Shown: positions 17,832 through 26,230 of the stretch, piece after piece
How positions within the stretch are numbered: the stretch's first letter is position 1
Layout: each line of letters opens with the position of its first letter
DNA from: Hyalangium gracile
GTDB taxonomy: Bacteria > Myxococcota > Myxococcia > Myxococcales > Myxococcaceae
Length of the DNA: 64,000 bases
Reading direction: 5' to 3'
NCBI RefSeq assembly: GCF_020103725.1
Contig: NZ_JAHXBG010000007.1
Coordinates: 62,001-126,000 of the forward strand
Translations under genes and position numbers: made by a program
Notes under the pieces: generated by a model
What the model was told of the DNA's origin: nothing
Database searches by the model: none
The model's input: only the letters and a program-made list of their open reading frames with translations

Positions 17832-18587
17832 TCAGCGGCTGTTTGGTGGGGAGATGTTCTCTCTCAGAAGGGCCACCTGCCCGAGGAGGACGGGGACGGC
17901 CGTCTCCACCCGGAGGATGCGGGGGCCGAGGGTGAAGGGGCGGAAGCCCTGGGCTTCGAGCAGCTCCGCCTCGAAGGGGACCCAGCCGCCGTCCGGCCCG
18001 ATGGCGAGGACCACCCGGGGAGCGGCGCCCACACCCAGGGTGGTGAGGGGCTGGTGCGCGGGAGGGTGGGGGAGCAGCCGGAGGGACCCCTGGCCGAAGA
18101 GGGTGTCCAGCTCGTCCTCGACGCAGGGGCGGAAGCGCTCGCGAACGTGGACCTCGGGGAGGCGCGTGTCGCGGGCCTGCTCGAGACCCTGGAGGAGGAG
18201 CTCCTGGATGAAGTCGGGGGCGAGCACCTTGGAGTCGAAGTAGCTCTTCTCCACGCGGGCGGCGTTGACGAGCACCACGCGATCGACGCCGAGGGAGGCC
18301 ACGGCGGGCAGGACCTTCTTGAGCGCCTTGGGGCGGGGGATGGCGAGCAGGAGGTCCACGCCCGCGCGAGCGGGAGGAGGGGCGGTGAGGGTGGCGCGGA
18401 GGTGGAGGACGCCCGGGGAGTTCTCCAGCACTTCGCCGGTGCCGACGAGGCCACCGAGCCGGCCCACGCGCAGGGTCTCTCCGGGCTCGGCGCGCAGCAC
18501 CTCGCGGGCGTGCTGGGCCCGGCGTCCCGTGAGGCGGGCGGTGCCGTCGGGGAGGAAGTCCTCGTCGAGGAGCAGGAGCAGGTTCAC
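17832..18587 (-). CDS. rsmE: 16S rRNA m3U1498 methyltransferase RsmE
   Basis: A 251-residue SPOUT-class methyltransferase. The N-terminal PUA-like domain runs to about 70 (TGRRAQHAREVLRAEPGE). The SPOUT knot contains LAIGPDGGWVPFEAELL at about 190-206 and the end motif LGPRILRVETAVPVLLGQ. RsmE methylates U1498 of 16S rRNA. The GTG at 18587 gives the usual family start, just before the DEDF segment. The gene is divergent from a DTW-domain gene, and the intergenic region holds a repeat shared with another RNA-modification locus in this window. Confidence 0.93.
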   Translation of the reverse strand: MNLLLLLDEDFLPDGTARLTGRRAQHAREVLRAEPGETLRVGRLGGLVGTGEVLENSPGVLHLRATLTAPPPARAGVDLLLAIPRPKALKKVLPAVASLGVDRVVLVNAARVEKSYFDSKVLAPDFIQELLLQGLEQARDTRLPEVHVRERFRPCVEDELDTLFGQGSLRLLPHPPAHQPLTTLGVGAAPRVVLAIGPDGGWVPFEAELLEAQGFRPFTLGPRILRVETAVPVLLGQVALLRENISPPNSR

Positions 18588-18981
18588 GGGAGGACTCCAT
18601 GCCTCGGGAGGGGAGGGGCTGCAAGCCGAGAGCGATGAGGGACCGGTTCGAAGGCTCGACGCTGCGTGGACGCTGGCGGAACCGCGCTGGGTGGTGGCCC
18701 TGCGGACGCTGGCATCCGGTCTATGTCCCCGCGACTGGAACAACATCGCGAGCCGCCTGAGCGCCCGGTCCAACCCGGGCGCGAGGTGAGGCACGCTGGT
18801 GGCGGCACGGAAGCGAACTGGTATGACAGGCATACCAGTTGGCTCGGACCGAGACCGAAGGGGGCCTTCCTTCACGGCCGCTCCCAGTGAACGGGGCTCA
18901 CGAGCCGGCCCGGCCCGGGAACTCAGCCGCCTCCCCGCCTGTCTGCTTGCCGACCCAGGCAGGCTGCCGTAAAGCGGGAGC
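18588..18981. other. Divergent rsmE/DTW intergenic region
   Basis: These 394 bases contain no convincing gene. They hold a block at 18624-18643 and an inverted repeat at 18816-18840 that both recur, in the same order and orientation, at 41814-41968. The remainder shows no other clear structure. Confidence 0.6.
18816..18840. promoter_or_regulatory. Inverted-repeat operator-like site, copy 1
   Basis: AACTGGTATG (18816-18825) and CATACCAGTT (18831-18840) form a perfect 10-bp inverted repeat around a 5-bp spacer (ACAGG). Together with flanking GCG it matches the copy at 41946-41968 at all but one of about 26 positions. TGGTATG half-sites are of the kind used by GntR/FadR-type regulators, but that link is inferred. 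It lies 141 bases upstream of the DTW gene. Confidence 0.7.
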
Positions 18982-20157
18982 GTGCGTCCCCTCTGCCTGC
19001 GCTGCCGCCGTCCCCAGGCCACGTGCTACTGCGCGCGCCTGCCGCGCCTGGAGACACGTACACGCGTCGTCTTCCTCCAGCACCCCCGCGAGCGGCGCGT
19101 GGCCATCGGCACCGCTCGCATGGCCCACCTCTCGCTCCCCAACTCCGAGCTGCACCTGGGCGTGGACTTCTCCGGCCACTCCCGGCTGCAGGCCCTGGCC
19201 GCGGACCCCGGACGCGTCGCCGTGCTCTTCCCCGGCCAGGGAGCCATGACCCTGGAAGAAGCGGCCGCGCGCCCTCCCGAGGCGCTCATCGTCGTCGACG
19301 GAACGTGGCCCCTGGCCAAGAAGGTCGTGAAGACCAACCCGCTCCTCGCGAGCCTGCCGCGCATCGGCTTCACCCCGCGCCGCCCCAGCAACTACCGCAT
19401 CCGCGCCGAGCCCGCCGACCACTGCGTCTCCACCATCGAGGCCGTCGTGGAGGTGCTCGGAGCGCTCGAGGGCGGAGACCCGACCCGCTTCGACGCCATG
19501 CTGCGCCCCTTCGAGTTCATGGTGGACACGCAGCTCGAGAGCCAGTCCCACCGCGACGATCCGCCGCGCCGCCGCATCTACAAGAGCCCCTGGCGCCCGC
19601 CGCTGGAGCTGCGCTCGCTGGCCGACGAGCTCCCCCGGCTCGTGCTCCTGTACGCCGAGGCCAATGCCCACCCCGCGGAGGAGGGCATCCCTCCCGAGCT
19701 CGTCCACCTGGTCGCGTGCCGCCCCGCCACCGACGAGCGCTTCGAGGCCATCCTCGCTCCCCGCCAGCCGCTGGCGCGCAGCACGCCGCTGCACACGGAG
19801 CTCCCGGAGGAGGTTCTCCGCGCGGGCGAGGACCGGGACTCCGCGCTGGGTCGCTTCGAGGCCTTCCTGCGCCCCGATGACGTGCTCGCGGTGTGGACCA
19901 CGTATGCGCTGGATCTGCTCTGGCGGGACGGTGTCAGCCGCCGGGCCGCCGCGAACATCCGCCTCGCCGCCGCCCGGGCCCTGAAGGGCAAGGCCGGAGG
20001 CGTCGAGCAGGCCGTGCCGCTGCTGGGCGCTCAGCCCCCCGCGCTCTGGGCGCCGGGCCGCGCGGGCCGCCGCATCCAGGCGCTGGAGGCCGTGGTCCGC
20101 GAGCTGGTCCGCCGTGGCCTGGCCGAGCATCCGCCGAGCTCGCGGACCGGATCCTGA
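18982..20157 (+). CDS. DTW domain protein with C-terminal extension
   Basis: A 391-residue protein. The first 200 residues are a DTW domain: a zinc-binding-like start with C5, C8, C15 and C17, the DGTWPLAKK signature with D106, and the PRRPSNYRIR segment that follows. DTW proteins (TapT/TuaA-like) transfer the aminocarboxypropyl group of SAM to uridine in tRNA. The last 170 or so residues are an extra region I cannot assign; bacterial DTW proteins are usually 200-250 residues. GTG start. Divergent from rsmE, another RNA-modifying gene. Confidence 0.88.
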   Translation: MRPLCLRCRRPQATCYCARLPRLETRTRVVFLQHPRERRVAIGTARMAHLSLPNSELHLGVDFSGHSRLQALAADPGRVAVLFPGQGAMTLEEAAARPPEALIVVDGTWPLAKKVVKTNPLLASLPRIGFTPRRPSNYRIRAEPADHCVSTIEAVVEVLGALEGGDPTRFDAMLRPFEFMVDTQLESQSHRDDPPRRRIYKSPWRPPLELRSLADELPRLVLLYAEANAHPAEEGIPPELVHLVACRPATDERFEAILAPRQPLARSTPLHTELPEEVLRAGEDRDSALGRFEAFLRPDDVLAVWTTYALDLLWRDGVSRRAAANIRLAAARALKGKAGGVEQAVPLLGAQPPALWAPGRAGRRIQALEAVVRELVRRGLAEHPPSSRTGS

Positions 20158-20190
20158 GCCCCGCAACACCTGGCCCCTGAAGCTCTCGGC

Positions 20191-21273
20191 TCAGACGCGC
20201 TGGCTGTCTCCAAAGGAGATGCGGAAGCTCGGAGCCGCAGGCCGCCAGGGACGGGTGAGCCTGCGCACCCACCGGCCCAGGCGTGCCACGGAGTAGCTGG
20301 CCACCAGCAGGCCCACTCCGACGAGGATCGCCGGTCCGAGCTCGAGGCTGGGACCCAGGCGCTCCGCCAGGCCCGGAGTCCCCGCCCACCCGTACACCAC
20401 GGGCAGGTGGAGCACGTAGACCCAGAGCGACAGCCGCCCCAAGGGCGCCAGCCGCCGGGACAGCCGCACCGGCACGAAGCTCACCGCCGCCAGCACGAGC
20501 AGCCCCTCACCCACCCGCATCGCCACGAGCCACGCGCTCGTCGGGCTCCAGTCCTCCGGGAGCCGCAGCGTCACACCGAGCACCACCGCGCCCAGCGCCG
20601 CGAGCGCCAGGCCCTGCGGCCAGCCCGGTCGCAGCAGGCGGAACAACTGAGCCGACAGCGCGCCCGCGAAGAAGAAGCCCGCCCAGGGGAACAGCGGGAA
20701 GTGGCTGCCCTCGACACCCAGGGCCTGTCGCAGCGGGATGGGCAGGTGCGGCCCCAGCTGCCACACCGCGCCGCTCGCCAGCGGGATGCCCACCGCGAGC
20801 ACCGCGAGCACCGCGATCCGCGCCTTGTTCCCCGTCACCAGCGCGAGCACGGCGGCGCCCACCATCAGGCTGAAGCCGATGCACTGGAGCGCGTCGAAGG
20901 CGAAGAGGCGGGACCCGAGCGCCTCGCTCCAGCCCAGCCACTGCACCGTCTCCCAGCCGGGCCAGTGCAGCAGGTACCCGAGGAAGATCAGCAGCAGCGC
21001 GCGGCGCATGCGGCGGCCAAAGGTGGCCTTCGCCGCCCCGGGGCGCGGATCGAGCGCCGCCACCACGGCCCAGCCGCTCACCAGCAGGAAGAGGGGAGCG
21101 GTGATGCCGCGCAGCTCCCAGTAGCGCTGGACCCAGACATCGGCGCGGGCGGCGGGCGACAGCAGCGCGTCCAGCGTGTGGCCCAGCACCATCGCCACCA
21201 CGGCGAAGCCTCGCGCCGCATCGAGCGCTGGGTGGCGGGGCGGCCGCAGGCTGAAGGAACTCGAGAGTTGCAA
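20191..21273 (-). CDS. DUF1624 acyltransferase-like membrane protein
   Basis: A 360-residue polytopic protein with about ten hydrophobic helices. The start motif RHPALDAARGFAVVAMVLGH, with an aspartate and histidine in the first helix, and the APLFLLVSGW segment match the DUF1624/heparan-alpha-glucosaminide acetyltransferase-like group. These proteins transfer acyl groups across the membrane. The start is uncertain: TTG at 21273 gives a compact N terminus, and another TTG at 21339 is in frame. The substrate is unknown. Convergent with the DTW gene, divergent from the cytochrome c peroxidase gene. Confidence 0.8.
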   Translation of the reverse strand: MQLSSSFSLRPPRHPALDAARGFAVVAMVLGHTLDALLSPAARADVWVQRYWELRGITAPLFLLVSGWAVVAALDPRPGAAKATFGRRMRRALLLIFLGYLLHWPGWETVQWLGWSEALGSRLFAFDALQCIGFSLMVGAAVLALVTGNKARIAVLAVLAVGIPLASGAVWQLGPHLPIPLRQALGVEGSHFPLFPWAGFFFAGALSAQLFRLLRPGWPQGLALAALGAVVLGVTLRLPEDWSPTSAWLVAMRVGEGLLVLAAVSFVPVRLSRRLAPLGRLSLWVYVLHLPVVYGWAGTPGLAERLGPSLELGPAILVGVGLLVASYSVARLGRWVRRLTRPWRPAAPSFRISFGDSQRV

Positions 21274-21449
21274 GCGCGCGCCAGCATAAAGGAGGAGGAG
21301 AGCGTCGTCCCGAAAACGCCTGATCCGCCAAGCACACAAAAGCCTTCAGTGTGGGCGAGCGCTCCGGCGGTGTTCTCGTAGGGGGAAACACGGTCCGTGC
21401 CTCCGCTGCTAACCTGCCGCCGCTTTCGAGGCGCTCGGGAGGCCCATGC

Positions 21450-22526
21450 ATGAAGGTTCCAACTCGGCTCAAGCTCCGCGTCGGGCGTGCCGTGTTGGGA
21501 GTGCTGGCCGCGCTCGCGCTGCGGGCGTCCGCGTCCACGCCCGCCGCGCCGAGTCCCGCCCCCATGGCTTCGGAGAAGCTGGCGGCCCTCTTCAGGGCCC
21601 CGCCCCCCGCGAGCGGTGCCCCGGCACCCAAGGACACCGAGGCCCGGATCGCGCTGGGGAAGATGCTCTTCTTCGACGCGCGGCTCTCCAAGAACCACGA
21701 CATCTCCTGCAACACCTGCCACGACCTGGCCACCTATGGGGTGGACCACGTGCCCGTCTCCAGCGGCCATCAGGGGCGCAAGGGCACGCGCAACTCGCCC
21801 ACCGTCTACAACATCGCCGGCTACGTCGCGCAGTTCTGGGATGGCCGCGCCTCCACCCTGGAGATCCAGGCGGAGAACCCCCTCTTCGATGACTCCGAGA
21901 TGGCCATGCCGGATGACCGGCGCGTCCTGGCGACGCTCACCTCCATGCCGGAGTACGTGCTGCACTTCCGGAAGGCCTTCCCGGGAGAGAAGCAGCCGGT
22001 GACGCTGGGCAACCTGACGCAAGCCCTCGCCGCCTTCGAGCGCCAGCTCACCACGCCCTCGCGCTTCGACCGGTTCCTCGGCGGCGAGCCCGCCGCGCTC
22101 TCCGCGCGGGAGCGCCGGGGCCTGGAGCTCTTCGTCTCCACCGGCTGCACCCTGTGCCACGGCGGCCCGGCGGTGGGCGGCACCTCCATCCAGAAGCTGG
22201 GCCTCGTCGAGCCCTTCCCCCACGTCCGCGATCAGGGCCGCTACCAGGTGACGCGCAACGAGGAGGACCGGATGAAGTTCCGTGTCCCCACGCTGCGCAA
22301 CGTGGAGAAGACGGCGCCGTACCTCCATGACGGCTCCGTGGAGGACCTGGGCACGGTGGTGCGGCTGATGGCCAGGCATCAGCTCGGCAAGACGCTGACG
22401 GACGCCCAGGTGGAGGACCTGGTGGTCTTCCTCCGCAGCCTCACCGGTGAGCTGCCGGAGCGCTACACCACCCCGCCCGAGCTGCCCAGGAGCACGCGCA
22501 GGACGCCTCGGCCCGACCCCACGTGA
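21450..22526 (+). CDS. Di-haem cytochrome c peroxidase
   Basis: A 358-residue periplasmic protein of the CcpA/MauG superfamily. It starts with a signal peptide (about 1-27). The first haem motif CNTCH is at residues 87-91 (LSKNHDISCNTCHDL) and the second CTLCH at 233-237. The segments GRKGTRNSPTVYN, QFWDGRA and KFRVPTLRNVEKTAPYLHDG are typical of bacterial cytochrome c peroxidases. It would reduce hydrogen peroxide with electrons from a small cytochrome. The ATG at 21450 is chosen to keep the signal peptide N-terminal. A small membrane protein gene follows 41 bases later. Confidence 0.92.
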   Translation: MKVPTRLKLRVGRAVLGVLAALALRASASTPAAPSPAPMASEKLAALFRAPPPASGAPAPKDTEARIALGKMLFFDARLSKNHDISCNTCHDLATYGVDHVPVSSGHQGRKGTRNSPTVYNIAGYVAQFWDGRASTLEIQAENPLFDDSEMAMPDDRRVLATLTSMPEYVLHFRKAFPGEKQPVTLGNLTQALAAFERQLTTPSRFDRFLGGEPAALSARERRGLELFVSTGCTLCHGGPAVGGTSIQKLGLVEPFPHVRDQGRYQVTRNEEDRMKFRVPTLRNVEKTAPYLHDGSVEDLGTVVRLMARHQLGKTLTDAQVEDLVVFLRSLTGELPERYTTPPELPRSTRRTPRPDPT

Positions 22527-22567
22527 AGGGTCGTGCGTGGCGCTCCCTCCGGTAGTAAGAGCAGGGC

Positions 22568-22969
22568 ATGAACTTCCTGTACCAGGCCCACTCCGGGCTC
22601 CGCTACCTGGTGCTGCTCGCGGGCCTCGTCGCCCTGGCGTACTTCGTGTCCGGCCTCGCGACGAAGCGCCCCGTGGGCAAGGGCGTGCGCATCATCGGCT
22701 CCAGCTTCGTCGGCCTGCTCGATCTGCAGGTCCTCCTGGGCATCCTCATGGTGGCCATGGGGCGCTACTACCCGCGGCTCATCGGCCACATCGTGCTGAT
22801 GCTGCTCGCCGCGGCCGTCACCCACGTGCTGCTGGTGATCAACCGCAAGCGCCCCAATCCCGGCTATCTGCTGCCGCTGATCGCCGTGCTGGCGGCCCTG
22901 GTGCTCATCGTCGGCGGCATCATGGCCATCGGCCGCGGCGTGTTCACCAGCACCGCCTTCATGGGCTGA
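22568..22969 (+). CDS. Small four-helix membrane protein
   Basis: A 133-residue protein that is almost entirely membrane-embedded, with four hydrophobic helices (about 10-30, 45-65, 70-92 and 98-120) and short basic loops. It starts MNFLYQAHSGLRYLV, a start seen in uncharacterised Bacteroidetes and myxobacterial membrane proteins. No catalytic motif is visible. It follows the cytochrome c peroxidase gene on the same strand and could be co-transcribed, perhaps as a quinone- or haem-associated partner, but nothing in the sequence shows this. Confidence 0.8.
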   Translation: MNFLYQAHSGLRYLVLLAGLVALAYFVSGLATKRPVGKGVRIIGSSFVGLLDLQVLLGILMVAMGRYYPRLIGHIVLMLLAAAVTHVLLVINRKRPNPGYLLPLIAVLAALVLIVGGIMAIGRGVFTSTAFMG

Positions 22970-23002
22970 GCAGGCAGGACGCGACGGCGCGCGGCACGAG
23001 CC

Positions 23003-25849
23003 TCAAGGGCCAGGGTGCTCGGCCAGCCACCGGGACGCACGGGCGAGGTTCGGCTCGTGACCGATACCTCGCCAGAACTCCCGGGCCTGGAGCGCCAGCT
23101 CTCGGGCTCGAGTGAGCTCCCGCCGTGCGTCCCAGAGCGCCATGGCCAGCGCGAGCTGCACGCTCGCCCGATCCTCCACCGACGCCAGCGGCAGGGCACG
23201 CTCGAGCAGCGGGAGCGCCTCCGCCGGCTTGCCGAGGGTGAGGTGGAGCTCCGCCAGCCCCAGCAGCGATGAGGCCACCCTGGAATGGGTGGGGCCCAGG
23301 GCCTTCTCCTGCAGCGCCAGCGCGCGCTCGTGCCGCTGTCGGGCCTCCTCGCTCCTGCCCAGCTGCCGGAGCGCCGTCCCCAGCCCGTTGAGGATGGGCG
23401 CCAGCTGGACGTTGTCGGGGCCGAGCGCCCGCTCCCGCAGCGCCAGTGAGCGCTCGAAGCTCTTTCTCGCCTCGTCATGGTGGCCCAGGGACGAGAGCGC
23501 ATGGCCCAGACCGGTCAGGGGACTGTGGAGCATGGGGTCCTCCGGCCCGACTCCCTTCTCCCGCACCACCACGGCGCGCTCGAAGCTCTTCCGGGCCTCC
23601 TCGTAGCGGCCGAGGACCCACTGTCCATGGCCCAGGTAGGTGAGCGGGAAGGCGTTCGCCGGATGCGCGGGCCCGAGCACCTGCTCTCGCAGCGTCACCG
23701 CGCGCTCGAAGCTCTCTCGGGCCTCCTCATAGCGGCCCAGCCCCAGGAGCGCGCGTCCCAGGTTTCCCAGGGAGAGGGTGGTGTGGGGATGCTCCAGGCC
23801 CAGCACCTTCTCGCGCACCGCCAGCGCCCGTGAGTGCCGCTGCCTCGCCTCCTCGTAGCGCTCCAGCGTCAGGAGGGCGTTGCCCAGCGTGTTGTCCGCG
23901 TCGGCGCGGACCAGCGCGTCATCGGCCAGCTCCACCGCGGCCTCCAACGCCAGCGCCAGGTCCAGCGCCTCCTGGCCCCGGCTCTGCCTGGAGGCCAGCA
24001 CGAAGAGCAGCTGGCTCCACGCCTTCGCCACGAGCTGGGCATCCTTCCCCTTCGCCGCGGCGACGATGGCCCGCCGCGCCAGCGCCTTGGCTCCTTCGTA
24101 GTCCCCGCCCGGCTCCCGAAGCTCCGACATCACATAGAGGATGCGGGCGTGCAGCGGCGCGTAGGGCACCGACTCCGCCTGCTTCAGCAGCGCCTCGCCG
24201 CGCTCCAGCCCCTCGGGATACTTGCCCGCCTCGTACAGCGCCTCCAGCCGGTCCGCCTCTTCCTGCAGCGCCTCCACCCGCGCGCGCACCGCCGGCTCCT
24301 CGGGGGGCGGCACCGTCGCCGTCAGCGCCTGGGCATCCGCGCAGTACTCCAGCGCCGGCAGGGCCTGCACCGCCTGCACCGCCTGATCCACCAGCCCTGC
24401 GTCCGGGTCGCTCGCCAGCAGCTCCGTCAGGGCTCGCAGCCGGCTGCGCCGCCGCTCCAGACAGCCCTCCTGCAGCGCCTCCAGGCTGCGCGGCTGCTCG
24501 GCCCGCTCCTGGCCCGCAGCCTCGCACACCTCCGTCCGCATCCGCACCCAGGTGCTCGCGTACCCGTCCAGCAGGGTCGCCACCCGCCTGGCGGTGTCCG
24601 GCGCGTATGGCACGCCCGTGGCCAGCAGGGACTGGCTCACCCGGGCCTTCATCGGCTCGTCCCAGATGTCCGTCAGGCGCCGCTCCATCCGTTCGCACCC
24701 GGGCGCCTGGGACCGCAGGTTCATCCAGCTCGCCGCGACCAGCCCGCCCAGCAGCACCACCGCCGAGGCCAGCCCCACCGCCAGCAGCCGAGAGCGCCGC
24801 CGCGCCTGGGGATCATCCTCCAGTTCGGCCAGCACCTCCTCCATGGAGGCGGGACGCTGGGAGGGAGCCCCGTGCAGGCCCCTCAGCACGGTGCGAGCCA
24901 CCCAGGCGGGCACCTCGGAAGAGGCAGGAGGCGGCGCCAGCTTGCCGGCGGCATGGGCGCCGATCAGCTCCTCCCAGGTGTCCGCGGGGAAGGGGAGCTG
25001 CCCGTAGAGCGCCTCGTAGAGCGCCGCGCAGAAGGAGAACACATCCGTCTGGATGTCGGCCGGGTGCCCGCGCAGCAGCAGCTCCGGCGCCATGTAGCGG
25101 GGCGTGCCCATGAGCGAGCCCGCTACCGTGAGCCCTCCCTGGGGCGAGGCGACGCCCTGTCGTGAGGCCTCCTCGGGCTGCTCCTTCGAGGCAGGGGAGG
25201 GCACGGCTCCCGCCGAGCGGACCCGCGCCAGGCCGAAGTCCGTCACTCGCGCCCGTCCATCCCTACCCACCAGCACGTTGTCCGGCTTGAAGTCCCGGTG
25301 GATCAGCCCCGCCGCGTGGGCCGCCGCGAGCCCGCGTCCGGCCTCCAGGTAGGTCCCCAGCACCTGCCGCCACGAGCGAGGCTGCTGCGCGCACCACTGG
25401 CGCAGCGTCTGCCCCTCCACGTACTCCATGGCGATGAAGAGGGAGCCATCCTCCAGCGTGCCCGAGTCGTAGACGGCCACCACGTTCGGGTGGCTGAGCC
25501 GCGCCATGGACTGGGCCTCGCGCACCAGGCGGGCCCGCTCCTCGCCGCCGCTGCTGGATCCCACGCCCCGGTGGCGCAGCAGCTTGAGGGCCACCCGGCG
25601 ATCCAGCCGGGCGTCATAGGCGGCCAGCACCAGGCCCATGCCACCCTGGCCCAGGAAGTCCAGCACCGTGTAGCGGTCCGCCAGGATGCGGCCCGGCGCC
25701 AGGGCAGCGGCAGGCGCGTCCCTCGGGGCCGAGGGCCAGGTGGGTGCATCTCCGGCGTCCGGCAGGGGAGGCGTCTGAGGCCGCCGCACGGTCGTGGCGA
25801 GCTCCTCCGGGCCGAGCGCGGGAGTCGCCTGCTTCCTGGAATCACTCAT
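23003..25849 (-). CDS. Ser/Thr protein kinase with TPR repeats
   Basis: A 948-residue Hanks-type kinase. The kinase domain (about 60-340) is complete: glycine loop GQGGMG 67-72, lysine K89, HRDFKPDN from 184, DFG 204-206 and APE at about 254-256. One membrane helix follows at about 355-376, so the C-terminal part is periplasmic. Residues 550-940 contain at least six tetratricopeptide/kinesin-light-chain repeats of about 42 residues with the pattern LGRYEEARKSFERAVxxREKxLGPxHP. This layout is common in myxobacteria, where such kinases respond to bound proteins. Divergent from the OmpA-type gene. Confidence 0.95.
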   Translation of the reverse strand: MSDSRKQATPALGPEELATTVRRPQTPPLPDAGDAPTWPSAPRDAPAAALAPGRILADRYTVLDFLGQGGMGLVLAAYDARLDRRVALKLLRHRGVGSSSGGEERARLVREAQSMARLSHPNVVAVYDSGTLEDGSLFIAMEYVEGQTLRQWCAQQPRSWRQVLGTYLEAGRGLAAAHAAGLIHRDFKPDNVLVGRDGRARVTDFGLARVRSAGAVPSPASKEQPEEASRQGVASPQGGLTVAGSLMGTPRYMAPELLLRGHPADIQTDVFSFCAALYEALYGQLPFPADTWEELIGAHAAGKLAPPPASSEVPAWVARTVLRGLHGAPSQRPASMEEVLAELEDDPQARRRSRLLAVGLASAVVLLGGLVAASWMNLRSQAPGCERMERRLTDIWDEPMKARVSQSLLATGVPYAPDTARRVATLLDGYASTWVRMRTEVCEAAGQERAEQPRSLEALQEGCLERRRSRLRALTELLASDPDAGLVDQAVQAVQALPALEYCADAQALTATVPPPEEPAVRARVEALQEEADRLEALYEAGKYPEGLERGEALLKQAESVPYAPLHARILYVMSELREPGGDYEGAKALARRAIVAAAKGKDAQLVAKAWSQLLFVLASRQSRGQEALDLALALEAAVELADDALVRADADNTLGNALLTLERYEEARQRHSRALAVREKVLGLEHPHTTLSLGNLGRALLGLGRYEEARESFERAVTLREQVLGPAHPANAFPLTYLGHGQWVLGRYEEARKSFERAVVVREKGVGPEDPMLHSPLTGLGHALSSLGHHDEARKSFERSLALRERALGPDNVQLAPILNGLGTALRQLGRSEEARQRHERALALQEKALGPTHSRVASSLLGLAELHLTLGKPAEALPLLERALPLASVEDRASVQLALAMALWDARRELTRARELALQAREFWRGIGHEPNLARASRWLAEHPGP

Positions 25850-26230
25850 CTCGACGGTCTCTGCGTGCCGGCCTGCCCCCCTCCATGGGTCAGGGGGCTG
25901 CCGCCAGTGTAGAGGAGCACCTCTCCCGACGAGGCGGAAGCGAGCGGCTCCCATCAGTCGGATCATGCCCAGCGCCCACATCCGCGCAGGATGCAGCACC
26001 CCGGCCGCCATGGACGGCGGGGGCTGATCCGACGGTGGGGGGCGAGACCCGGTGACGCACCCGGCCAATACGGGCGGTGGAGCGCGCCTGGAATTGTTGG
26101 AGAGACGATTACTCGTGGCAAGCTGGAGGGTGGCGCCAGCCGCGCCCAGTCGAGTCAGCCAGTGCTTCGGCGCGGATCCCCCCGTCGTGCCCCACAGCCC
26201 AGCTTTGTCCCATCGCAGGAAGAAGACGAC
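25850..26230. other. Divergent intergenic region between kinase and OmpA genes
   Basis: These 381 bases hold the promoters of two divergent genes. I find no convincing gene, palindrome or terminator. An AT-richer stretch at about 26090-26125 is a likely promoter position for the OmpA gene, but no clear -35/-10 pair stands out. Confidence 0.5.
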
